A stretch of DNA of 64,000 nucleotides from an uncultured Clostridia bacterium (lineage in GTDB: Bacteria > Bacillota > Clostridia > Christensenellales > Borkfalkiaceae): NCBI GenBank assembly GCA_944368925.1, contig CALVXG010000008.1:1-64000 (forward strand), read 5' to 3'. The notes beneath the pieces were generated by a model. The model ran no database searches. It saw nothing but the letters and a program-made list of their open reading frames with translations, and had not been told where the DNA came from. Each line of letters begins with the position of its first letter. Within the stretch, counting starts at the first letter, position 1. A program made the translations under genes and the position numbers. This document shows positions 7,883-17,660 of the stretch, one piece after another.

Positions 7883-7938
7883 ACAGCAAGGGCGCTGTGA
7901 GTGAATGTTTTCAGAAGGCAGGAACTCACGGCGTTTTT
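7883..7938 (+). promoter_or_regulatory. glnN leader: hexaloop antiterminator versus terminator
   Basis: ACAGC (7883-7887) and GCTGT (7894-7898) form a five-pair stem around the loop AAGGGC, with A at loop position 1 and G at position 4, the mark of ANTAR-bound RNA hairpins. Bases 7893-7902 also pair with 7924-7933 (ten pairs, one G-U), followed by TTTTTGTTT, an intrinsic terminator. The two folds share 7893-7898 and exclude each other. ANTAR targets usually have two such hairpins; I see only one clear copy here, with no room for another after the predicted start. Confidence 0.6.
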
Positions 7939-7999
7939 GTTTAGAATGAGTTTGAGCAAAAAGGAAAGAGGGCCTGTGGAGGCAAAGGAGAAGAAGGAA

Positions 8000-10081
8000 A
8001 TGAAGATCCCTGAAATTTTCGGAGAGAGCGTATTTAATTTGCAGGTGATGCAGGATAAACTTCCGAAAGACGTATTCAAGTCGCTGAAGAAGACGATAGA
8101 CGAAGGTTTGCCTTTGGACACGTCGATTGCGGGCATTGTGGCGAACGCGATGAAAGACTGGGCGGTCGAGAAAGGCGCGACGCATTTTACGCATTGGTTC
8201 CAGCCGATGACGGGAATCACGGCGGAGAAGCATGACGGGTTTATTTCTCCCGTGAAAGACGGAAAAGTCATCATGGATTTTTCCTGGAAAGAGCTTGTGA
8301 TGGGCGAGCCGGACGCATCTTCCTTCCCGAGCGGGGGTGTGCGTGCGACGTTTGAAGCGCGCGGCTACACGACGTGGGATCCGACGTCTTTTGCGTTCAT
8401 CAAAGACAAGACGCTCTGCATTCCGACGGCGTTCGTGTCGTACAGCGGCGAAGTTCTGGATAAAAAGACGCCTCTTCTCAAGAGTATGCGTGCGTTGAAC
8501 AAGCAGGCGCTGCGTATTCTTCGTCTGTTCGGCAATACGACGGCGAAGCGCGTATTCCCGACGGTGGGGGCGGAGCAGGAATATTTCCTGATCGACCGCA
8601 AGATGTACGATGCGCGTAAAGACCTTGTCTTCTCGGGCAGGACGCTGTTCGGAGCGAAACCTCCGAAGGGCCAGGAGCTGGAAGATCATTACTTCGGGCC
8701 GATCAAACTGCGTGTAAGCGCGTTCATGCACGATCTGGACATCGAGCTGTGGCGTCTGGGCATTCTTGCCAAGACGGAGCACAACGAAGTTGCGCCCGCG
8801 CAGCACGAGGTCGCACCGATCTTCACCATTACGAACGTGGCGTCCGACCAGAACCAGCTGATGATGGAGACGATGAAAAAAGTTGCCGCGAAGCACGGTC
8901 TGTACTGCCTGCTGCATGAAAAACCGTTTGCGGGCGTAAACGGTTCGGGCAAACACAACAACTGGTCCATGAGCACGGACACGGGTCTGAACCTTCTCGA
9001 TCCCGGTTCGACGCCTGCGGAAAACAGCCAGTTCATCACGTTCCTGCTCGCCGTTGTGAAAGCGGTGGACGAACACCAGGATTTGCTGCGTTTGTCCGTG
9101 GCGAGTGCGGGCAACGACCATCGTCTGGGCGCGAACGAAGCGCCTCCCGCGATCGTTTCCATGTACGTGGGCGACGAGCTTGCGGCTGTGATCGACGCGC
9201 TGGAAAAAGACGTCAAATACAACGGAAAGGGCAAACAGGTCATGAAACTGGGCGTGGATACGCTGCCCGATCTTCCCAAGGACGCGACCGACCGTAACCG
9301 TACGTCTCCGTTTGCGTTCACGGGCAACAAATTCGAATTCCGTATGTTGGGTTCCACGTTCTCCATTGCGGGCCCGAACATCATCATCAATACGATCGTG
9401 GCGGACGAACTGCGCCAGTTTGCGGATGAGCTGGAAGGCGCAAAAGATCTGAACGCGGCGCTGCACGAACTGGTTTCGCGGACGATCAAGGAACACAAAC
9501 GCATTATCTTCAACGGCAACAACTACACCGAAGAGTGGACGAAAGAGGCGAAACGCCGCGGGCTTCTGAATCTTCGCAATACTGCGGAAGCGCTCCCGTA
9601 TTTCGCTTCGAAAGAGAACATCGAGCTGTTTGAACGCAACGACGTGTTCACGGAGCGCGAAGTCCGTTCCCGTACGGAGATCATGCTCGAAAATTACGCC
9701 AAAGTCCTCACCATCGAGGCTCTGACGATGATCGAAATGGGCAAGAAGGATATCTTCCCCGCGGTCGAAAGCTATATCAGCGAGCTGTGCTCGGTCGTAT
9801 CGGCAAAGAGCGGCATGGGCGCTTCCTGCGAGGCGGAAAAAGAACTCATCAAAAAACTTTCCGCTTCCAACGAGGCTATGTACTTCAAGATCGGCGAGAT
9901 CGAGAAACTCCTGGTCGACGTCAAAGAGATCACGGACGTCGAAAAAGCGGCGCACTTCTTTGCGGATAAGATCATCCCCGCTATGCAGGAGATGCGCGCT
10001 TACGCCGACGATATGGAAGTCAATACGGCGAAAAAATACTGGCCGTTCCCGACTTACGGCGACATCCTCTTCAGCGTCTGA
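8000..10081 (+). CDS. glnN: Glutamine synthetase type III
   Basis: Makes glutamine from glutamate, ammonium and ATP in the cytoplasm. The 693 residues match the long type III (GlnN) family rather than the roughly 450-residue type I enzyme. Recognisable pieces are the N-terminal [16 protein letters not shown], the acidic metal-binding [11 protein letters not shown], the [15 protein letters not shown] segment, [10 protein letters not shown] and [17 protein letters not shown]. The frame extends upstream to 7901, but that part overlaps the leader terminator; ATG 8000 has AAGGAG (7985-7990) upstream and begins the conserved [13 protein letters not shown]. Ammonium transport and glutamate synthase genes follow. 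The leader suggests [15 protein letters not shown] by the ANTAR protein encoded at 20244. Confidence 0.95.
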   Translation: MKIPEIFGESVFNLQVMQDKLPKDVFKSLKKTIDEGLPLDTSIAGIVANAMKDWAVEKGATHFTHWFQPMTGITAEKHDGFISPVKDGKVIMDFSWKELVMGEPDASSFPSGGVRATFEARGYTTWDPTSFAFIKDKTLCIPTAFVSYSGEVLDKKTPLLKSMRALNKQALRILRLFGNTTAKRVFPTVGAEQEYFLIDRKMYDARKDLVFSGRTLFGAKPPKGQELEDHYFGPIKLRVSAFMHDLDIELWRLGILAKTEHNEVAPAQHEVAPIFTITNVASDQNQLMMETMKKVAAKHGLYCLLHEKPFAGVNGSGKHNNWSMSTDTGLNLLDPGSTPAENSQFITFLLAVVKAVDEHQDLLRLSVASAGNDHRLGANEAPPAIVSMYVGDELAAVIDALEKDVKYNGKGKQVMKLGVDTLPDLPKDATDRNRTSPFAFTGNKFEFRMLGSTFSIAGPNIIINTIVADELRQFADELEGAKDLNAALHELVSRTIKEHKRIIFNGNNYTEEWTKEAKRRGLLNLRNTAEALPYFASKENIELFERNDVFTEREVRSRTEIMLENYAKVLTIEALTMIEMGKKDIFPAVESYISELCSVVSAKSGMGASCEAEKELIKKLSASNEAMYFKIGEIEKLLVDVKEITDVEKAAHFFADKIIPAMQEMRAYADDMEVNTAKKYWPFPTYGDILFSV

Positions 10082-10258
10082 TCGTAAATTGCTTCGCTTG
10101 TCCGCATTTCGCGGCAGGCAGCGTAACGAAAAATTTTCCTCCCTTTCATCGTGCGCCGTCTGCGCTTGAAAAGACGGCGCACGGCGGAACGGGCCGGAAG
10201 GGCACGGACGTTTCGTCCGGAAAACAGGCCAGCCTTCGGCTGTCCGTGAATTGAAAAT

Positions 10259-10331
10259 TCGCAATGGCGCGGTACGGAATTTTTCCCGCAAGTGTTTTTC
10301 AGTAAGCATTTGCAGCCGCGCCCTTTTTATT
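10259..10331 (+). promoter_or_regulatory. amt leader: hexaloop hairpin overlapping a terminator
   Basis: TCGC (10259-10262) and GCGG (10269-10272) enclose the hexaloop AATGGC, again A at 1 and G at 4. The segment 10266-10272 (GGCGCGG) pairs instead with CCGCGCC (10316-10322), followed by CTTTTTATTTT, a terminator 40 bases before amt. No clear sigma-A promoter lies in the glnN-amt gap, so readthrough from glnN past this site is likely how amt is controlled. Confidence 0.5.
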
Positions 10332-10371
10332 TTGTTTCCTTATTACAATTTAACATAAAGGAGTCAAAACT

Positions 10372-12108
10372 ATGGAAGGCATCTATGGATCCACAGGCGT
10401 ATGGTTCCTGATCGGGGCGATACTGGTGTGGTTTATGCAAGCGGGCTTTGCGATGGTGGAAACGGGTTTCACGCGTGCAAAGAACGCCGGCAACATCATC
10501 ATGAAGAACCTGATGGACTTCTGTCTCGGGACGATCGTATTCGTTCTGCTCGGGGCGGGTCTGATGATGGGGGAAGACGCGTTGTTCGGCCTGGTCGGTA
10601 TTCCGAACCTCGACCTGTTCTCGGATTTTGCGAACTATGACTGGTCGACGTTCTTCTTCAACCTTGTGTTCTGCGCGACGACGGCGACGATCGTATCGGG
10701 CGCGATGGCAGAACGCACGAAGTTCTTGTCTTATTGCATTTATTCGCTGGTGATCAGTGCGATCGTGTATCCGATCGAAGCGCACTGGGCATGGGGCGGC
10801 GGCTGGCTGACGAACGAGATTTTCGGGGTCACGTACATTGATTTTGCGGGTTCTTCGCTCATTCACATGGTCGGCGGCATTTCTTCCTTTATCGGGGCTC
10901 TGATCCTCGGGCCGCGGTGGGGGAAATATTTGGACAAAGACGGCAAGCCGACTTTGATCCGCAAGGAAGTGAAATTTATCCGTGCGATTCCCGGTCATAA
11001 CCTGACGATCGGCGCGCTGGGTGTGTTTATTCTTTGGTTCTGCTGGTACGGATTCAACGGTGCGGCGGCGGGCGACATCACGCAGCTGGCACAGATCCTC
11101 GTGACGACGACGGTTGCGACGGCTTCGGCGACCTGCGCGACGATGATCTTTACCTGGATCCGCAACAAAAAGCCGGACGTTTCGATGACGCTCAACGGAT
11201 CCCTTGCGGGTCTGGTTGCGATCACGGCGGGCTGCGCGGTGGTTGACGTGGTAGGTTCCTTCTTTATCGGCGTTGTGGCGGGCATTCTGGTCGTCGTGGC
11301 GGTCGAAGTGATCGACAAGAAGTTCCATGTGGACGATCCTGTCGGTGCGATTGCGGTACACGGCTGCAACGGTCTGTGGGGCACGATCGCGTGCGGTCTG
11401 TTCTCGACGAGCACGGGTCTGTTCTATACGGGCAGCTTTGCACAGCTGGGCGTGCAGATCATCGGTATCCTGGCGATCGCCGCTTGGACGATCGTTTGCA
11501 TGATCGGTCTGTTCCAGCTCCTCAAACACACGGTCGGCCTGCGTGCGTCGAAGATCGAAGAGACGGAAGGTCTCGACAAGCACGAACACGGTCTGCCGAG
11601 CGCGTATGCAGATTTCGCGGCGGTTCCTCTTGCGGCGGAAATGCTCGATCCCGAAGGCGTTCCTTCCCCGGTGGAAGGGGTTCCCGTTCTCGATACTTCC
11701 TCGGCGGCTGTGGCGCCTGAGCTGAAACAGAGCGCGAAGGAAGCGAAGATGACGAAAGTAAGCATTCTGACCAAACAGTCCAAGTTCGAAGACCTCAAGA
11801 CGGCGCTCGCCGAAATCGGCGTGACGGGTCTCACGGTGACGCAGGTTCTCGGCTGCGGCGTACAGAAAGGCGCGAGCGAATATTACCGCGGCGTCAAGGT
11901 CGACATGGATCTTTTGCCGAAGGTCAAGGTAGAAGTGGTCGTCAGCAAGGTGCCTGTTGCGGAAGTCGTTGCGGCGGCAAGAAAAGCGCTCTACACGGGT
12001 CATATCGGCGACGGCAAGATCTTCGTATACGATGTGGAAGACGTCGTGCGTGTCCGTACGGGCGAATCGGGATACGAAGCATTGCAGGATCCCGAAGCCA
12101 AAGACTGA
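10372..12108 (+). CDS. amt: Ammonium transporter with fused C-terminal P-II domain
   Basis: An Amt/Rh-type ammonium channel of 578 residues. Residues 1-400 are the membrane part, with the VETGFTRAKN start, GAMAERTKF, GSSLIHMVGG (first pore histidine) and VGAIAVHGCNGLWG (second pore histidine). After a Pro/Glu-rich linker, residues from about 460 form a complete P-II (GlnB-like) domain: MTKVSILTKQ, GCGVQKGASEYYRGVK for the T-loop, and TGHIGDGKIFV for the ATP-binding loop. The tyrosine uridylylated in enteric GlnB is replaced (GVKVD in place of GAEY), so control is by ligand binding rather than uridylylation. Amt-P-II fusions are known in some clostridia. ATG 10372 follows AAAGGAGT. It lies downstream of glnN. 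Confidence 0.93.
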   Translation: MEGIYGSTGVWFLIGAILVWFMQAGFAMVETGFTRAKNAGNIIMKNLMDFCLGTIVFVLLGAGLMMGEDALFGLVGIPNLDLFSDFANYDWSTFFFNLVFCATTATIVSGAMAERTKFLSYCIYSLVISAIVYPIEAHWAWGGGWLTNEIFGVTYIDFAGSSLIHMVGGISSFIGALILGPRWGKYLDKDGKPTLIRKEVKFIRAIPGHNLTIGALGVFILWFCWYGFNGAAAGDITQLAQILVTTTVATASATCATMIFTWIRNKKPDVSMTLNGSLAGLVAITAGCAVVDVVGSFFIGVVAGILVVVAVEVIDKKFHVDDPVGAIAVHGCNGLWGTIACGLFSTSTGLFYTGSFAQLGVQIIGILAIAAWTIVCMIGLFQLLKHTVGLRASKIEETEGLDKHEHGLPSAYADFAAVPLAAEMLDPEGVPSPVEGVPVLDTSSAAVAPELKQSAKEAKMTKVSILTKQSKFEDLKTALAEIGVTGLTVTQVLGCGVQKGASEYYRGVKVDMDLLPKVKVEVVVSKVPVAEVVAAARKALYTGHIGDGKIFVYDVEDVVRVRTGESGYEALQDPEAKD

Positions 12109-12217
12109 GTTATTGCAAACAGACGGGCGGGGAAACGCGCTTTTAAGGAAGAAATTCAAAAGAGCGCGCCGCCGTGTCTTATAAATTAAGATCACACTGC
12201 TCTCTCATAGATATCAG

Positions 12218-12256
12218 GGCGCCCCTTCGCTTCGGCGAAGGGGCGCCTTGATTTTA
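12218..12256 (+). terminator. Terminator of amt
   Basis: A perfect 13-base-pair stem (12218-12230 with 12235-12247) with a TTCG loop, then TTGATTTT. It ends the glnN-amt unit. Confidence 0.8.
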
Positions 12257-12338
12257 ATGAAAAAAAGCTTGTTCAAAAAACTCGGGAAGCATATTTGCGC
12301 GAAACCGTGTTTTGAAATCGCAGATCATCCGAACGGCG

Positions 12339-13292
12339 TCACCGTTTTTCGGGGGAATCGGAACCGTCCTCATGCGGCGGTTTGTCTTGTGTCGTGCCGT
12401 TCGGGTTATCCGTGTTGTCCGCAATTTCATCGCTGTCTTGTTTTTCCTGCCATTCCCGAATGGTTCTGCGTATTTTTTCGCGGCGTTTTTCGGAGGGAAG
12501 AAGCGCGGGGAATGCTTTGGCAAGGCGGCTTTTTTCGATTTTGTCGTACAGAACGTCTGTACGTTTTGCATTGCGGTAACGAATGGTTTCCATGACGCGC
12601 GCGCCGTTTTCTTTCAGGTTCTCCAGCTTTTTGCTGCCGGTTTGGCGCATTTCTGTGAATTTTTTCACGCTTTTTTCGGTAGCGTGCGAGAGGGCGCCGC
12701 CAAGTGCGTCCGAGCCCAGCCGCAGCGCCGCATTGATTTTTTGCAGTTCTTTGAGCCGTTTGCCGAGTGCCGAGATCTGCAGCAGGGTGAAGACGAGGTC
12801 GATTGCAAAGGCGGCTGCGCAGATTCCGAGGAGAATGTATCCCGCAAGGAGAGGAAGATGGCCGAGCAGCGCGGCAAACGTAGGCTGGACGCCGTAAAGA
12901 ACGGCGATGGCGGCAATGCCCCAGAGCAGGGACATTTCGGGACAGATAAAACCGCCGATATTGAATTTTCTGTCCGAGTAATCCCACCATTTTTTGTGAA
13001 AGATCTTTTCCAGCAGAAAGCCGGTCAGAAATTCTAAAACGGAACAGAGGATCACGGAAACGAAGAAGACGGCCCACGGATATTCTTTTAACGGGGTAAG
13101 GCAGAGCAGCAGTAAAGCGACTCCCGTGCCGTAGATGGGGCAGACGGGGCCGTTCAGAAATCCGCGGTTGACAAATTTTCCCGTTTTGAGCGTTGCGAAG
13201 ATCACTTCGCTGCACCAACCGAGAAAGGAATAGAGAAAGAAGAAAACAAACAGTTCGTAGAGACTGAAAGAACCTAAAAAAATATGGGACAT
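12339..13292 (-). CDS. CmpB-type membrane protein (putative ABC transporter type IV family)
   Basis: A 317-residue protein of the ABC_trans_CmpB family. The N-terminal half has about five membrane helices with the family marks FLYSFLGWCSEVIFAT, NRGFLNGPVCPIYG and KWWDYSDRKFNIGGFICPEMS. The C-terminal half is a soluble, very basic helical region ending in an acidic, hydrophilic tail. The transported substrate and partner are unknown for this family. The frame extends upstream, but ATG 13292 has AGGAG at the right distance. A shorter relative without the soluble tail lies at 40156. It is divergent from the glutamate synthase operon and shares the region 13293-13665 with it. Confidence 0.75.
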   Translation of the reverse strand: MSHIFLGSFSLYELFVFFFLYSFLGWCSEVIFATLKTGKFVNRGFLNGPVCPIYGTGVALLLLCLTPLKEYPWAVFFVSVILCSVLEFLTGFLLEKIFHKKWWDYSDRKFNIGGFICPEMSLLWGIAAIAVLYGVQPTFAALLGHLPLLAGYILLGICAAAFAIDLVFTLLQISALGKRLKELQKINAALRLGSDALGGALSHATEKSVKKFTEMRQTGSKKLENLKENGARVMETIRYRNAKRTDVLYDKIEKSRLAKAFPALLPSEKRREKIRRTIREWQEKQDSDEIADNTDNPNGTTQDKPPHEDGSDSPEKR

Positions 13293-13460
13293 AAAAACTC
13301 CTGTGATTTTCAGACAGAGATAAGCGCGCAAAGCCGACAAACGAACAAGGTGACACGGTAAATGAAGGGCTATGAGCGGGCAGAGCGCGGCGGTCTCGGT
13401 GATTCGGGTGCCGAAAACGAAAGGGGCGGCAACCGTCGAAAGAAAGTCTGATTTTGTCAA

Positions 13461-13489
13461 AGTATAGCATAAAGAGGAGAAAAAGACAA
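13461..13489 (-). promoter_or_regulatory. Promoter of the CmpB-type gene
   Basis: Read on the minus strand, TTGTCT (13489-13484), 17 bases, TATACT (13466-13461). It would leave a leader of about 160 bases before ATG 13292, in which I see no structure. Confidence 0.6.
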
Positions 13490-13581
13490 GGCATTACAGA
13501 AAAAATGACAGAAACTACAAACTTAACTTGCGCTTATAGCAAGTATTCAAAATGTCGAAACATCGAATTGGGACGTTGTGC

Positions 13582-13611
13582 TTGACGGTAAAACGGGATC
13601 TGCATTATAAT
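13582..13611 (+). promoter_or_regulatory. Promoter of the glutamate synthase operon
   Basis: TTGACG (13582-13587), 18 bases, TATAAT (13606-13611). It lies within the longest possible frame of the next gene and therefore supports the downstream start at 13666. Confidence 0.8.
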
Positions 13612-13665
13612 AGAAAAGAATTCGAAACAAGCGCCTATTTGGCGTATGGCATGGGAGAGGAAAAG

Positions 13666-14766
13666 ATGCTGATGCGGGAAGGACAATTCAGGAATCCGTC
13701 GGGCTGTGCGATATCGGGAATCATAGACCGCAGCGGAAAGAGAATGAGCGGGCAGTTGATGATTGACTCGATCGCGGTGATGCATGACCGTTCGAACGGG
13801 TTGGGGGGTGGATTTGCCGGGTACGGCATTTATCCGCATTATAAAGATTTTTACGCGTTTCACCTGTTTTATGACAGAGAGAGTGCGCGTTCGGAGACGG
13901 AAGCGTTTTTGGGCAGGCATTTTGAGATTGCGTACTCGTCGCAGATTCAGACGCGCAAAATTCCTGCGATCACGGACGAGCCGCTCATTTACCGTTACTT
14001 TGTGTCGCCGCTTCCGAGAAAGCTGGCGGACAGTCATCTGGACGAGCGCGAATATGTGGCGCGGTGTGCGAACCGTGTGAACGTACAGATCAACGGTGCG
14101 TATGTTTTTTCGTGCGGAAAGAACATGGGTATCTTCAAGGGCGTAGGGTTCCCGGAGGACATCGGGCGCTACTACCGTCTGGAAGAATACGAAGGATATG
14201 CGTGGACGTGCCACGGCAGGTATCCGACAAATACGCCGGGCTGGTGGGGCGGCGCGCATCCGTTCGGGCTTTTGGACTATTCCATCGTGCACAACGGTGA
14301 AATTTCCTCGTACGACGCGAACCGCCGTTACATTGAAATGTTCGGCTATAAATGCACGCTGCAGACGGATACGGAAGTCATCACGTACATTATCGATTAT
14401 CTGGTGCGCAAGCGCGGGCTGACGCTGCAGGAGACGGCGCACGTGATTGCGGCGTCCTTCTGGTCGACGATTCAGGACAAGGAAGAGACGGCGCGCGAGC
14501 AGGAGACGCTGTTGCGGCGCATGTTCCCTTCGCTTTTGGTGACGGGGCCGTTCTCCATCATACTCGGGTACACGGGCGGACTGATGTCGCTGGGCGACCG
14601 TCTGAAACTGCGTTCGATGGTGTGTGCGGAGAAAGGAGACGTGGCGTACATGGCGAGCGAGGAGAGCGCGATCCGCGCGATCCAGCCGAATCCCGACAAG
14701 GTGTTTTCACCTGCGGGCGGCGAGCCTGTTATCTATGAGCTGTACGATAAGGAGAGCGTGCAATGA
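13666..14766 (+). CDS. Glutamate synthase, glutaminase subunit (class II amidotransferase)
   Basis: A stand-alone class II glutamine amidotransferase equal to the N-terminal domain of bacterial GltB. It would release ammonia from glutamine for the FMN subunit. Of its 366 residues, C14 in NPSGCAISG is the expected N-terminal nucleophile after removal of a short leader peptide, and SNGLGGGFAGYGIYP and CHGRYPTNTPGWWGGAHPF are conserved substrate-site segments. ATG 13666 has GGAGAGG just upstream and lies after the promoter at 13582, whereas the longer frame start does not. Its stop overlaps the start of the FMN subunit (ATGA), indicating translational coupling. This split layout is the archaeal-type GOGAT. 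Confidence 0.85.
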   Translation: MLMREGQFRNPSGCAISGIIDRSGKRMSGQLMIDSIAVMHDRSNGLGGGFAGYGIYPHYKDFYAFHLFYDRESARSETEAFLGRHFEIAYSSQIQTRKIPAITDEPLIYRYFVSPLPRKLADSHLDEREYVARCANRVNVQINGAYVFSCGKNMGIFKGVGFPEDIGRYYRLEEYEGYAWTCHGRYPTNTPGWWGGAHPFGLLDYSIVHNGEISSYDANRRYIEMFGYKCTLQTDTEVITYIIDYLVRKRGLTLQETAHVIAASFWSTIQDKEETAREQETLLRRMFPSLLVTGPFSIILGYTGGLMSLGDRLKLRSMVCAEKGDVAYMASEESAIRAIQPNPDKVFSPAGGEPVIYELYDKESVQ

Positions 14767-16271
14767 ACATTTACATACAGCCGGAATACGAAGTCGTACG
14801 GGACAGGGATCGCTGCATTGCCTGCCGCGTATGCGAGCGACAGTGCGCGAATCTTGTGCACTCTTACGATGCGGAAACGGGCAAAATGCAGGCGGACAGC
14901 ACGCAATGCGTGAACTGTCATCGCTGCGTGTGCGTATGCCCGACGCACGCTTTGAAGATCGTAAAATCGGACGATACCTATAAAATCAACGGCAACTGGG
15001 ATAATCAGACGATCAACGAAGTGTACCGCCAGGCGAACAGCGGCGGCGTGCTTCTCTCGTCGATGGGAAATCCGAAAGATTATCCTGTTTTCTGGGACAA
15101 AATGCTGATCAATGCGTCGCAGGTTACAAACCCGCCCATCGATCCGCTGCGTGAACCGATGGAAACGCAGCTGTGGCTCGGAAAGCGCACGGCGAAGATC
15201 GAGCGCGACGAAAAGGGCAGACTGAAAAATACGTTGGCTCCGCAGCTGAAGCTCAAAGTTCCGATCATGTTCTCGGCAATGAGTTACGGTTCGATCAGCT
15301 ACAACGCGCACGAATCGCTGGCACGGGCGGCGGAAGAGCTGGGAACGTATTACAATACGGGCGAAGGCGGTCTGCACAAAGATTTTTACAAATACGGAAA
15401 GAACACGATCGTACAGGTAGCGTCGGGGCGGTTCGGGGTCTACAAAGACTATCTGGACGCGGCGGCGGCGATCGAGATTAAGATGGGGCAGGGTGCGAAG
15501 CCGGGTATCGGCGGACACCTTCCCGGAGCGAAAATTTCGGCGGATGTTTCCGAAACGCGCATGATCCCGCAAGGGGTGGACGCGATTTCGCCTGCGCCGC
15601 ATCACGACATTTATTCGATCGAAGATTTGCGGCAGCTCGTGTATTCGCTCAAAGAGGCGACCGATTACAAAAAGCCCGTGATCGTCAAGATCGCGGCGGT
15701 GCATAACTGCGCGGCGATCGCGAGCGGCATTGCGAGGAGCGGTGCGGACATCATCGCGATCGACGGGTATCGCGGCGGCACGGGGGCGGCGCCCACGCGC
15801 ATCCGCGACAATGTGGGTATCCCCATCGAGCTTGCGCTGGCGCAGGTCGACCAGCGTCTTCGCGAAGAGGGGATCCGCGACGAGGTTTCCATCGTCGTGG
15901 GAGGTTCGGTGCGTTCGAGCGCGGACGTCGTCAAGGCGATCGCCCTGGGCGCGGACGCGTGCTACATCGGCACGGCGGCATTGCTTGCGCTGGGGTGCCA
16001 TCTTTGCAGGACTTGCCAGACGGGCAAATGCAACTGGGGTATTGCGACGCAGCGGCCCGATCTTGTCAAACGTCTGAATCCGGATATCGGATACAAGCGG
16101 CTCGTCAATCTGGTCACGGCATGGAACCATGAGATCCAGGAAATGATGGGCGGCATGGGCATCAACTCGGTGGAAGCGCTGCGCGGAAACCGTCTGATGC
16201 TGCGCGGAATCGGGCTCACGGACACCGAACTTTCCGTACTTGGCATAAAATACGCAGGAGAAAGTATGTAA
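14763..16271 (+). CDS. Glutamate synthase, FMN subunit with N-terminal ferredoxin domain
   Basis: A 502-residue protein equal to the central FMN-binding synthase domain of GltB, joining ammonia to 2-oxoglutarate. Residues 15-65 form a two-cluster ferredoxin domain (CIACRVCERQC and CVNCHRCVCVCP). The synthase part from about 140 has MSYGSISYNAHESLA, QGAKPGIGGHLPG, IAIDGYRGGTGAAP and VVGGSVRSSADVVKA, and a cysteine cluster CHLCRTCQTGKC typical of the iron-sulfur site. The GXGXG domain that follows in the large bacterial enzyme is absent here and is encoded separately at 19463. Its start overlaps the amidotransferase stop by four bases. Confidence 0.9.
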   Translation: MNIYIQPEYEVVRDRDRCIACRVCERQCANLVHSYDAETGKMQADSTQCVNCHRCVCVCPTHALKIVKSDDTYKINGNWDNQTINEVYRQANSGGVLLSSMGNPKDYPVFWDKMLINASQVTNPPIDPLREPMETQLWLGKRTAKIERDEKGRLKNTLAPQLKLKVPIMFSAMSYGSISYNAHESLARAAEELGTYYNTGEGGLHKDFYKYGKNTIVQVASGRFGVYKDYLDAAAAIEIKMGQGAKPGIGGHLPGAKISADVSETRMIPQGVDAISPAPHHDIYSIEDLRQLVYSLKEATDYKKPVIVKIAAVHNCAAIASGIARSGADIIAIDGYRGGTGAAPTRIRDNVGIPIELALAQVDQRLREEGIRDEVSIVVGGSVRSSADVVKAIALGADACYIGTAALLALGCHLCRTCQTGKCNWGIATQRPDLVKRLNPDIGYKRLVNLVTAWNHEIQEMMGGMGINSVEALRGNRLMLRGIGLTDTELSVLGIKYAGESM

Positions 16272-16297
16272 AACTTGTGATTTTATGCACAATTCGC

Positions 16298-16326
16298 TTT
16301 TCACGAGCGAAAAAATAAGGTATAAT
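16298..16326 (+). promoter_or_regulatory. Promoter of purA
   Basis: TTTTCA (16298-16303), 17 bases, TATAAT (16321-16326). With it purA can be expressed apart from the glutamate synthase genes on either side. Confidence 0.6.
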
Positions 16327-16388
16327 AGACAGTATGGAGAACTGTTTGTTCTTGGCTCTGAAAAATTATATCTTGTGAGGAAGTTCAT

Positions 16389-17660
16389 ATGTTAACATCT
16401 ATTGTCGGTATCAACTGGGGCGACGAAGGCAAGGGCCGCATGGTAGACCTGCTTTCCAAAGATTTCGACATTGTGTGCCGTTATCAGGGCGGCAACAACG
16501 CGGGACACACGGTCATCAACGAGAAAGGCAAGTTTGTCCTGAATCTGCTCCCGTCGGGGATCCTGCGTGAAGACGTCGTATGTGTCATGGGGCCCGGCAT
16601 GGTCATCGACATCAAGCATCTGGTCGGCGAGATGGCGCGCCTGCGCGAAGCGGGGATCGAGATCACGCCGAAGAATCTGAAGATTTCCGACCGCGCGGTG
16701 ATCACGATGCCGTACAACGTATTGCAGGACTGCCTGGAAGAAGAGCGCCTTGCGGACAAAAAGTTCGGCTCGACGAAGCGCGGGATCGCACCGATCTATG
16801 CGGACAAATACCTGAAAAAGGCATTCCGCATGGGCGAGCTTTTGAACATGGAGCTTTTGAAAAAGCGTGTTCCCGACATCGTGGAATGGAAAAATCTCAC
16901 GATCGCGAAGGCGTACGGAGCCGAGCCTGTCAAATCGGAAGACATGATCGCGTATTTCGAGGAATACGGCACGCCGCTGAAAGATTACATCGTGGATACG
17001 GGATTGTATTTGAACGAAGCGAACAAAGCGGGCAAAAAGATCATGTTCGAAGCGCAGCTGGGCGCATTGCGCGACATTGATTTCGGCATTTATCCGTACA
17101 CGTCGTCGTCCAACACGATCGCGGCGTACGCACCGATCGGCGCGGGCGTTCCGAATCTGAAGCTGGACAAGGTGATCGGGATCATGAAGGCGTATTCCTC
17201 GTGCGTAGGGGAAGGCCCGTTCACGACCGAATATTTCGGTGAAAAGGCGGAAAAACTGCGCGCGGCTGGCGGCGAATACGGCGCCGCGACGGGAAGACCC
17301 CGCCGCGTGGGACCGTTCGACGTGGTTGCGTCCAAATACGGGATCCGCTGCCAGGGCGCGGACGAGATCGCTCTGACGAAGCTGGATATCCTTTCGGGAC
17401 ACGACGAACTGGAGATCTGCACGGCGTACGAACTGAACGGCAAAAAGATCACGGAATTCCCGTTCACGGACGTTTTGGACCAGTGCAAACCCGTGTTCGA
17501 AAAGATCAAGGGCTGGAATTGCGACATATCCAAGTGCCGCAAAAAGGAAGATCTGCCCAAAGAAGCGCTCGATTACATTCACTATATCGAACGCGCTTGC
17601 GAATGCAAGATCCGTTACGTATCCGTGGGAGCGGAGCGTGACGCTTATATCGAAATGTAA
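16389..17660 (+). CDS. purA: Adenylosuccinate synthase
   Basis: Joins IMP and aspartate using GTP, the first step from IMP to AMP. Its 423 residues are the usual length. Conserved pieces are INWGDEGKGRMVDLLS (phosphate loop and catalytic Asp), QGGNNAGHTV, STKRGIAPIYADK, YVSVGAERDAYI at the C-terminus, and a GRPRRVGPFD loop. ATG 16389 follows TGAGGA. It is placed between the two halves of the split glutamate synthase operon, with its own promoter and, just after its stop, a long stem at 17661-17694. No other purine gene is nearby. Confidence 0.96.
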   Translation: MLTSIVGINWGDEGKGRMVDLLSKDFDIVCRYQGGNNAGHTVINEKGKFVLNLLPSGILREDVVCVMGPGMVIDIKHLVGEMARLREAGIEITPKNLKISDRAVITMPYNVLQDCLEEERLADKKFGSTKRGIAPIYADKYLKKAFRMGELLNMELLKKRVPDIVEWKNLTIAKAYGAEPVKSEDMIAYFEEYGTPLKDYIVDTGLYLNEANKAGKKIMFEAQLGALRDIDFGIYPYTSSSNTIAAYAPIGAGVPNLKLDKVIGIMKAYSSCVGEGPFTTEYFGEKAEKLRAAGGEYGAATGRPRRVGPFDVVASKYGIRCQGADEIALTKLDILSGHDELEICTAYELNGKKITEFPFTDVLDQCKPVFEKIKGWNCDISKCRKKEDLPKEALDYIHYIERACECKIRYVSVGAERDAYIEM

